DNA from: Actinomycetales bacterium
Lineage (GTDB): Bacteria > Actinomycetota > Actinomycetes > Actinomycetales > Cellulomonadaceae
DNA length: 11,399 nucleotides
Assembly: GCA_012514545.1 (NCBI GenBank)
Contig: JAAZAC010000199.1
Coordinates: 1 to 11,399 of the forward strand
Reading direction: 5' to 3'
The notes under the pieces are model-generated. The model did not search any database and was not told where the DNA came from. It saw nothing but the letters and a program-made list of their open reading frames with translations. The translations under genes were made by a program, and so were the position numbers. Within the stretch, counting starts at the first letter, position 1, and every line of letters starts with the position of its first letter. Positions 5,317 to 11,399 of this stretch are shown here, one piece after another.

Positions 5317-8249
5317 GTCGTCGTCTCTCCCACTCGAAGGACCTCACTGAGCCTGTCACGTCTGTGCACCGCGACCTCGACGAATGCCGCGACGAGCAGC
5401 AGAATCACCGATCCGGCGCACAGGCCGCCGAGGATCTCGGGCGACACGGCCATGGCCGGGACGTCGACGCCGCCCACCAGGACGTCGAGGCCGAGCGCGC
5501 CGCCGAGGGCGAGCACGACGAGCGCGCCCGACACCGACCCGGCGACGACGGCGGCGAGGACGACCGGCGCGAGCTCGGCGAGCGCGAGCCACCAGCCGAG
5601 CCGGGCGCGCATGCCGAGCGTGCGCAGGAGCGAGAGCGTCCGGCCGCGCTCCCCGGCGCCCGCGACCACCGTCGCGCCGAGCGCGAGGACGGCGAGGAGC
5701 CCGACGACGCCGGTCGCCACGAGCATGATCCGCTCCACCCCCGCGACGAGCGCCATCGCGCGGCGTTCCGCGGCCCATGCGGCGCGCGAGCGGACGGCGT
5801 CGGCGGGCAGGCCGAGCTCCGCGGCCGCGTCGGCGGCGGCGGCCTCCGCGCCGGGGCCCTGGACCCAGACGGTGTCGGGGGCGACGTCGTCGAGGTGGGC
5901 GAGCGTCGTGCCGAGGTCGGCGAAGACGAACGGCCCGGGGGCTAGGCCGCGCGGGGCGTGGTCCGTGGTGCCGACGACGACGAGCGGCACGATCGTGCCC
6001 CGCAGGGTCACCGAGAGGTCGTCGCGGTCGAGGCGCGCGGCGAGCGCGGTGTCGACGACGACGGGGATGGGGCCGGCGGGGTCGGGCCGGCCGGCGGGCT
6101 CGCTGTCGAGCTCGCCGTCGGTCCCGGCGGCAGCGCCGGACGAGAGGTCGGCGAGCGCGGCGCGGTCGGCGGCGGGCGGCGGGTCGGGCAGCGCGGCGAG
6201 CACGTCGGCGTAGCCGGCGTCGACGGCGAGCAGGGACGCGGGGAGGGTGTACGCGCCGAGGTCGAGGGTCGCGGCGTTCGCGGTGAGGGCGACCGCGACG
6301 GCGGTGACCCCGGGGGCGTCCCGGACGGCGTCGGCGACCGCGGCGGCCTCGGGCGACTCGACGCGCACCTCGGCGCCGACCCGCTCCCAGGCCGCGGCCT
6401 CCTGGCCCACCCGCACGGTGTGCACGAGGAGCAGCCCGGTCGCCGCGACGGAGGTCGCGACGGTGAGCTCGAGCAGCGGCAGGGGCGCCAGCGCCCGCTG
6501 CGCGCGCACGGCGCCGACCACCCCGAGCACGCCCCGCGACCGCCGCCCCACGGCCGCGGCCGCGCGCACGGGCCACGGGTAGACGCGCAGCGCGACGACC
6601 GTCGCCGCGAGCGCGACGAGCAGCGGCGCGACGACGAGGAACGGGTCGCCGCCGCCCGTCGCCTCGACGCCCCCGACGAGCCCGCGCGAGCGGAGCGACC
6701 AGCCGGCCCCGGCCGCGAGGAGCACGACGCCCACCTCCGCGGCGACCCGCCGGAGGTCGCGGCGCCGCGCGATCCGGGCCCGCTCCCGCCGGTTCGCGGG
6801 CTCGCGCCGCCCCGTCCACGCCGCCCGCGCGATCGCCGCCCCCTGGAGCGGCGTGGCGAGCAGCCCGACGACGGCGACCGGCGCCAGGGTCCACCAGCTC
6901 GCCGTCCACGCGGGCCCGCCGGGCGCGAGCCGGTCCGCGGCGAGGACGCCGGCCGCGACACCGAGCGCCACGACGACGAGCGCCTCCGCGCCGAGCCGGA
7001 GCACCACCGACGGCACGGACGCGCCGCGGGCCCGCTCGAGGCCGATCGCGCCCGCGCGCCGCCGCACGAGCAGGCGGCTGACGAGGACGAGCACGAGCGC
7101 CGCGACGCCGACCACCCCGGCGACCGGCACGGACATCTGCGCGCGCGCCGCGGGCACCGCCTCGAGGTGCGCGGCGAGCGCCGGGCCGAGCCCGAGCGGC
7201 GGCACGCGCACGCCGGCCGCGCCCGCCGTGAGCAGCCGCGGGTCGGTGCGGACCTCCTCGAGCGCGGCGACGACGGCGCGCGCCCGGGCGAGCGTGAACG
7301 CCTCCGGGTCGAGGATCGTGCGCACCACGCCGAAGCCCGCGACCTCGGTGACGGCGAGCACGCGCTCCGCGCCCGCCTCGGCGACGAGGAGCGGCGGGGT
7401 CGCGGCGGCCTCGGGAGCCCACGCGGCGGCGAGGTCGCGCCAGACGGGGGCGCCGGCGTCGGCGGGCCGGACGACGCCCACGACGACGACCGTCGCGGTC
7501 CCGCGGCCCGTCTCGCCCGCCCGCCGGGCGGCGAGGGCGAGGCGGGTGCCGGGCTCGAGGCCGGCGTCGGCCGCGGCCTCGGGCACGACGGCCTCGACGG
7601 CGCCGTCCGCGGCGACCCCCGCGGGCAGGCGGCCCGCCACGACCTCGACGTCGTCGGCCAGGTCCTCGGCGAGCAGCGCGACGGCGGCACGGTCCGGGAG
7701 GCCCGCGGCGGCGGCGTCCTCCGCGGCCTCGCCAGCGGCCTCGTCAGCGGCCTCGCCAGCGGCCTCGTCAGCGTCCCCGTCAGCGTCCCCGCCCCCCTCC
7801 GGCAGCACGGCGAACGTGCCGAGGTCGAGCGAGACCACGACGTCCGCGGTGACGGCCCGGAGCTCCTCGGGCACCTCGTCGGCGAGGCGCGGGAGCGCCA
7901 GGAAGGTCGCGGGGTCGGCGGCGCCGGTGTCCGGGCCGTCCTCGACGGGCGCGCGCACCTCGGCGATCGCCACCGGGTCCGCCCCGCCGCCGAGCCCGCG
8001 CACGGTCTGCACCGTCGCGTCGTCGAGGGTCGTCGCGACGATGCGCGGCCCCGCGACGGCGAGCAGCGCGGCGAGGGCCACGAGCGCCGTCGTCGCGGCG
8101 AGCAGCCCGAGGTCGCGGCGCGCCCGGCGCCGCACGAGCAGGCCGGCCCGCGCCGTCACCCGCCGCAGGCGCACGCCGCGCCCGCCGCGGGACGCCCGGG
8201 CGCGCGTCGTCGGGGCGCCGCCCGCGGCACCCACCGGGCGGGCGCTCAC
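5313..8249 (-). CDS. Permease B: divergent FtsX-type ABC transporter permease, 978 aa
   Basis: This membrane subunit has the same predicted plan as permeases A and C: basic tail (1-45), helix 1 (about 47-69), first extracytoplasmic domain (about 70-370), helices 2-4 (about 373-394, 416-439, 452-466), helices 5-6 (about 503-517, 536-555), helix 7 (about 590-610), second extracytoplasmic domain (about 612-840) and helices 8-10 (about 842-863, 887-917, 938-960). FtsX loop signatures are RAGAIGLERARGAS (398-411) and ERGRTLSLLRTLGM (867-880). Unlike A and C, it lacks the FVEGQQARG motif after helix 4 and the DEWWVD motif, and its second outer domain is only about half as long. An acidic repeat insert lies at 152-182. 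The GTG at 8247-8249 was chosen because it overlaps the permease A stop (GTGA), has GGAG 8 nt upstream, and open frame beyond it only overlaps permease A. It probably pairs with permease A or ATPase 1. The substrate is unknown. Confidence 0.9.
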   Translation of the reverse strand: MSARPVGAAGGAPTTRARASRGGRGVRLRRVTARAGLLVRRRARRDLGLLAATTALVALAALLAVAGPRIVATTLDDATVQTVRGLGGGADPVAIAEVRAPVEDGPDTGAADPATFLALPRLADEVPEELRAVTADVVVSLDLGTFAVLPEGGGDADGDADEAAGEAADEAAGEAAEDAAAAGLPDRAAVALLAEDLADDVEVVAGRLPAGVAADGAVEAVVPEAAADAGLEPGTRLALAARRAGETGRGTATVVVVGVVRPADAGAPVWRDLAAAWAPEAAATPPLLVAEAGAERVLAVTEVAGFGVVRTILDPEAFTLARARAVVAALEEVRTDPRLLTAGAAGVRVPPLGLGPALAAHLEAVPAARAQMSVPVAGVVGVAALVLVLVSRLLVRRRAGAIGLERARGASVPSVVLRLGAEALVVVALGVAAGVLAADRLAPGGPAWTASWWTLAPVAVVGLLATPLQGAAIARAAWTGRREPANRRERARIARRRDLRRVAAEVGVVLLAAGAGWSLRSRGLVGGVEATGGGDPFLVVAPLLVALAATVVALRVYPWPVRAAAAVGRRSRGVLGVVGAVRAQRALAPLPLLELTVATSVAATGLLLVHTVRVGQEAAAWERVGAEVRVESPEAAAVADAVRDAPGVTAVAVALTANAATLDLGAYTLPASLLAVDAGYADVLAALPDPPPAADRAALADLSSGAAAGTDGELDSEPAGRPDPAGPIPVVVDTALAARLDRDDLSVTLRGTIVPLVVVGTTDHAPRGLAPGPFVFADLGTTLAHLDDVAPDTVWVQGPGAEAAAADAAAELGLPADAVRSRAAWAAERRAMALVAGVERIMLVATGVVGLLAVLALGATVVAGAGERGRTLSLLRTLGMRARLGWWLALAELAPVVLAAVVAGSVSGALVVLALGGALGLDVLVGGVDVPAMAVSPEILGGLCAGSVILLLVAAFVEVAVHRRDRLSEVLRVGETTT
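5325..5331 (-). promoter_or_regulatory. Ribosome binding site for ATPase 1
   Basis: The coding strand reads GGGAGAG, followed by 8 nt and the ATG at 5314-5316. It sits in the final codons of permease B (VGETTT) and supports this ATG as the start of ATPase 1. Confidence 0.7.
7725..7772. repeat. 12-nt tandem repeat (24-nt unit, two perfect copies) inside permease B
   Basis: On the plus strand, GGCCTCGCCAGC and GGCCTCGTCAGC alternate for four units, so the 24-nt pair at 7725-7748 is repeated exactly at 7749-7772. Two degenerate units, GTCCCCGTCAGC and GTCCCCGCCCCC, follow to about 7796. The period is a multiple of three. In permease B the four units encode ADEA-AGEA-ADEA-AGEA (residues 160-175), flanked by the Asp/Gly-rich DADGDADE and by EDAAAAG, in the first extracytoplasmic domain. 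Copy-number change by slippage would keep the frame and lengthen or shorten an acidic loop. Confidence 0.9.
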
Positions 8250-11200
8250 CGGGCACGCTCCGAGCGGAGGACGTCGGCGGGGTCGGCCACGCGCTGCGCG
8301 CGCGCGACGACGCCCACGACGACGGCGACCAGCGCGACCAGCCCGCCCACCACGGCCAGCACCTGCGGCCACGGCACGACGACGAGCACGTCCGGCAGCG
8401 GCGGCGTGCCGTCGGCGGAGACCGCGACGAGCGGCCCCACGAGGTAGCCCAGCGCCGCGCCGACGCCCACGCCGAACAGCGCGCCGAGCCCCGACATCAG
8501 CAGCGACTCGATCGCGATGACCGCCACCACGCGCCGCCGCTGCAGCCCGACCGCGCGCAGCTGGGCCAGCTCGAGCTCGCGCGAGCGCAGCGTCACCGCG
8601 GCGTGCACCGCGAACCCGACCGCGGCGACCAGCCCCGCGCCCGCGGTGACCAGCCACAGCGCCATCGGCGTCGCGACGCGCAGCGGGTGGTCGCGCAGCT
8701 CGGTGACGAGGCGCGCCCGCGCGACGGCGCGGTGCTCCCCGGGGGCCCCGTCGGCGTCGGCGGGCAGGCCGGCGAGCCAGGCGTCGAGCCGGTCGTCGGG
8801 CACGTCGACCCACCACTCGTCGACGGGCGTCCCGAGCGCGCCCGTCTGCGCGACCGCCCGGGCGAGCGCGTCGTGGTCGACGACGACGGCGTCCCCGCCG
8901 CCCGTCGTCGGGACGTGCTCCACGACCCCGGCGACCTCGACGGCGAGCACCGCCCCGGCCGCCGCGACGTGCACGGTCGAGCCGACCTCCGCGCCGAGCC
9001 GCGCCGCGAGCGCGCGCGTGAGGACCGCGGGCGACGGCTGCACGGGCGGCCAGGCGGTCTCCGTCACGGACGCCGGCGTGACCGTGAGGGCGAACACGTC
9101 CCCCGCCAGCCGCACCCCGAGCGTGCCGGCCGGGACGTCGCCCGCCGGCAGCACGTCGGCGTTGACGGGGGCCGAGGACCAGCCGGGCGTTCGGACGTCG
9201 TCCAGCGGGTCGCGGACCGGGTCGTCCCCTGCCTCCTCGCCCGGCCGCAGTGCGGCGAGGTCGCCGAGCGTCACCGTCACGCCGTACCGCGTGCCGCGGG
9301 ACGCCTCGGCCGTCGAGTAGTCGGCGGCGAGGAGCACCTGGTAGCCGACGAGCTCGAGCGGGTACTGCCGCGCGGCGGCGCCGGCGGCCGCGGCGCCCGG
9401 GCGGGCCGTGGCGCCGTCCAGCAGGAGGTCGACGCGCCGCGGGGGCCCGTCGACCTCCACCGAGCCCCCGTCGAGCACCGTGATCACCCCGGAGCCGTCG
9501 CGGACCATGAGCCGCAGCGTCACGCCCGCCCGCGGCAGCGGGTTCGTCCCCGACTCCGCCGCGAGCACGTACGAGAGCCCGATGACGTCGTCCCCGAGAT
9601 CCAGCCCCGTGCCGCCGCCCGGCGCCGTCGGCATCGCGGCGACGACCGCCCCGCCCTCCTCGCCGGTCCGGCCCCGGTCGAGCATCGCGCGCGCCTCGGG
9701 GGTGAGGGCGAGGACCTCCGCGGGCCGCCCGGCGAAGCTCCGCAGCCCCGCGCCGACGAGCGGGTCGTACTCGCCCACGCTCCCCTCCCGCGCGGTGGCG
9801 CGGATCGCCGGCTGGGCCCGCCCCACGCCGTCGGCGGCGAGGAGGGTGACCTGGCGCGCCGTGGCCTCGGGGTCGTCGGCGACGCGGACGGGCGCGCCGG
9901 CCGCGAACGCGGCCTGGTCGGCCTGCGAGCGCTGCCAGGTGGCGAGGAACGCCTGGCTGAACGTGCTCACCGCCAGCGCGAGGCTGAGCAGGAGGACGGC
10001 CGCCGTCGCGCGCGACGAGCGCCGCCCGATCTCCCACGCGGCGAGCGGCCCCACGAGGCCGCGCCCGCGGGCGGCGAGGCGCTCGGTGAGACGCGCGGCG
10101 GGCGGCAGCAGGCGCACGCAGAGCAGCGCGCCCGCAAGGAGCACGACGGCGGGCCCGACGACGAGCACCGGGTCCACGCGCATCGCGGCGCCGCTGCCCG
10201 TGAGCGGGCTCCGGTACGCGCGCAGCTGCGCGTAGGCGACGACGGCGAGCGCGACGACGAGCACGTCGAACCCCGAGCGGGCGAGCATCGCGCGCCGGTC
10301 GCGGCCGCGCGCCTGCTGGCCCTCCACGAACGTGTCCGGCGCGCGCAGCAGCGGCGCGACGAGCACGACCGCGAGCACGAGCCCGACGACGGCGCCCGTC
10401 ACCCAGGTCAGGGCGGGCACCCCGGGGTCGACGGGCAGGACGGCGTCGGGGGCGGGTGCGGCGGCGGTCGCGCCCGGGGCGGCGCCGTCGGCGGGCACGG
10501 CGCGGTGCAGCGCGAGCAGGCCGCGCAGGACGGAGGGTGCGAGCAGCGGGCCCCCCGCCCCGGCGACGAGCGCGACGACGGCCGCCTCGACCGCCGTCGC
10601 GCCGACGACCTGCCGGTTCGAGGCGCCGCGGGCGCGCATGAGGTCGTGCTCGGCGGCGCGCGCGTCGGCGAGCAGCCGCGCGGTCTGCGCGAGCGCCGCC
10701 ACGGCGAGGAGGAGCAGGAGCAGCCCCGCGACGGTGAGGCCCGCGCGCGTGACGAGGACCGCCGTCGTGATCTCGCCGACGAACCGGCCGAGGTCCGTGG
10801 TGACCTGCACGGAGCGGCCCGCCTGGGCGAGCTCGCGGGGGACGTCGACGGCGGCGTCGGCGAGGCGGCCCTGGAGCGCGGCGAGCGCGACGACGCGGCC
10901 GCCGCCGAAGTCGGGCGCGTAGCGGAGCCGCGCCTGGTCGAGGGGCAGGCCGAGCGCGGCCCCCGTGCCGGGCGCGACGACGAACGGCCCGACGGCGTCC
11001 GTGCGCTGCACGCCCGCCGTCCCGGGCACGATGAAGTCGGCGACGTGGCCCGCGCCGCGCAGCGGGTCGACGGCCCAGAAGGCGGCGCGGCGGCTCGTGG
11101 GCTCGTAGACCCCGACGACCCGGACCTCCCACGGGCCCGCCTCCACCTCGGTCGCGACCGCGCCGGGCGAGACGCCCGCGACCGGGACGACGTCGCCGAC

Positions 11201-11399
11201 CGCCACCCCGAGCGCCTCGGCGGCCGCGGCGGGGATCGCGGCGGGGACCGGGTCGGTCGCGGGGGCGGCGGCCCCCTCGCCGTCGCCGTCCGCGGGGTCG
11301 GCCACGCCGTCGGGCCACGCGCCCTCGACCAGCTCGGCCTGGGCGGCGACGCCGTCCAGCTCGGCGAGGTGGGCGATCGCGGGCCGCCGCCCCTCGCGC
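8246..11399 (-). CDS. Permease A: large FtsX/MacB-type ABC transporter permease, 5'-truncated by the window edge
   Basis: The frame is open to the right window edge, leaving 1050 visible residues. Alignment by eye of visible residues 8-29 with permease C residues 150-171 suggests that about 140 N-terminal residues, including helix 1, lie outside. A GTG at 11303-11305 could be read as a start, but the codons upstream of it continue the homology (DGVAAQAELVEGAWP against DGVEDAAEIVAGTWP), so it is internal. Visible helices are at about 212-236, 263-293, 331-349, 376-391, 408-430, 465-481, 906-933, 957-986 and 1007-1032, with a second extracytoplasmic domain of about 425 residues between the sixth and seventh of these. 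Loop signatures EHDLMRARGAS and ELELAQLRAVG are present, as are FVEGQQARG (about 357-365) and DEWWVDV (about 860-866), all shared with permease C. The stop overlaps the permease B start. It would act as the membrane part of an ABC exporter or mechanotransmission complex. Confidence 0.9.
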   Translation of the reverse strand, partial: REGRRPAIAHLAELDGVAAQAELVEGAWPDGVADPADGDGEGAAAPATDPVPAAIPAAAAEALGVAVGDVVPVAGVSPGAVATEVEAGPWEVRVVGVYEPTSRRAAFWAVDPLRGAGHVADFIVPGTAGVQRTDAVGPFVVAPGTGAALGLPLDQARLRYAPDFGGGRVVALAALQGRLADAAVDVPRELAQAGRSVQVTTDLGRFVGEITTAVLVTRAGLTVAGLLLLLLAVAALAQTARLLADARAAEHDLMRARGASNRQVVGATAVEAAVVALVAGAGGPLLAPSVLRGLLALHRAVPADGAAPGATAAAPAPDAVLPVDPGVPALTWVTGAVVGLVLAVVLVAPLLRAPDTFVEGQQARGRDRRAMLARSGFDVLVVALAVVAYAQLRAYRSPLTGSGAAMRVDPVLVVGPAVVLLAGALLCVRLLPPAARLTERLAARGRGLVGPLAAWEIGRRSSRATAAVLLLSLALAVSTFSQAFLATWQRSQADQAAFAAGAPVRVADDPEATARQVTLLAADGVGRAQPAIRATAREGSVGEYDPLVGAGLRSFAGRPAEVLALTPEARAMLDRGRTGEEGGAVVAAMPTAPGGGTGLDLGDDVIGLSYVLAAESGTNPLPRAGVTLRLMVRDGSGVITVLDGGSVEVDGPPRRVDLLLDGATARPGAAAAGAAARQYPLELVGYQVLLAADYSTAEASRGTRYGVTVTLGDLAALRPGEEAGDDPVRDPLDDVRTPGWSSAPVNADVLPAGDVPAGTLGVRLAGDVFALTVTPASVTETAWPPVQPSPAVLTRALAARLGAEVGSTVHVAAAGAVLAVEVAGVVEHVPTTGGGDAVVVDHDALARAVAQTGALGTPVDEWWVDVPDDRLDAWLAGLPADADGAPGEHRAVARARLVTELRDHPLRVATPMALWLVTAGAGLVAAVGFAVHAAVTLRSRELELAQLRAVGLQRRRVVAVIAIESLLMSGLGALFGVGVGAALGYLVGPLVAVSADGTPPLPDVLVVVPWPQVLAVVGGLVALVAVVVGVVARAQRVADPADVLRSERAR
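8258..8261 (-). promoter_or_regulatory. Probable ribosome binding site for permease B
   Basis: The coding strand reads GGAG, 8 nt before the GTG at 8247-8249 and within the last codons of permease A. Together with the GTGA overlap it decides between this GTG and the long open but featureless frame upstream. Confidence 0.55.

Noticed and set aside
4334..5359. An upstream extension of the ATPase 2 frame that would give a 584-residue protein
   Set aside because: It lies out of frame over ATPase 1 and lacks motifs. The ABC domain begins just after the ATG at 4331-4333, which has a good ribosome binding site.
5940..5948. A CTAG tetranucleotide and CTA leucine codon in permease B, considered as a sign of foreign DNA
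   Set aside because: It is a single rare codon in an otherwise typical stretch, with no change in base composition around it.
7725..7796. The repeat as a CRISPR or regulatory array
   Set aside because: Units are 12 nt with no spacers, lie inside a coding frame and encode a simple acidic peptide, so this is a coding microsatellite.
11303..11305. GTG as the true start of permease A
   Set aside because: Codons upstream remain open to the window edge and continue similarity to permease C residues 150-171, and starting here would remove helix 1 and the beginning of the first outer domain.
8250..11318. An upstream extension of the permease B frame that would give a roughly 2000-residue protein
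   Set aside because: The extension overlaps permease A out of frame and is Arg/Gly/Ala/Pro-rich without membrane helices. The GTG at 8247-8249, with a GTGA overlap and an upstream GGAG, is a far better start.

Overview
The window is very GC-rich DNA, by eye well above 70% G+C. It is coding almost from end to end, uses GTG as well as ATG starts, and carries long spurious open frames on the opposite strand. This points to a high-GC actinobacterium. A Cellulomonas-like member of the Micrococcales is a plausible guess, but no marker gene fixes the genus.

Everything real here is on the minus strand and reads from right to left as one tightly packed operon segment. In transcription order it holds: (1) permease A, an FtsX/MacB-type ABC permease cut off at its 5' end by the right window edge (8246-11399); (2) permease B, a divergent FtsX-type permease (5313-8249); (3) ATPase 1, an ABC nucleotide-binding protein with a C-terminal AbrB/SpoVT-like domain (4330-5316); (4) ATPase 2, a compact MacB/LolD-type ABC ATPase (3605-4333); (5) permease C, a full-length paralogue of permease A (74-3598); (6) the first 25 codons of another gene, permease D?, at the left edge (1-77). 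Four of the junctions between successive genes are the same 4-nt overlap of start and stop (ATGA or GTGA). The fifth, ATPase 2 to permease C, has a 6-nt gap and keeps the same reading frame across the stop. No intergenic region exceeds 6 nt. The operon promoter and terminator must therefore lie outside the window, and I see no tRNA, rRNA, CRISPR array or mobile element.

The layout looks like a mirrored cassette: permease A, permease B, ATPase 1, then ATPase 2, permease C, permease D?. Each complete permease has about ten predicted membrane helices and two large extracytoplasmic domains. Each ATPase carries the full set of ABC motifs. The family (MacB, LolCDE, BceAB, FtsEX) uses ATP hydrolysis to move large extracellular domains in order to extrude or release peptides, lipids or lipoproteins, or to signal. 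The substrate here cannot be read from the sequence. The most distinctive points are the doubled permease-ATPase organisation, the DNA-binding-type domain fused to one ATPase, the same-frame TGA between ATPase 2 and permease C, and a polymorphism-prone acidic repeat inside permease B.
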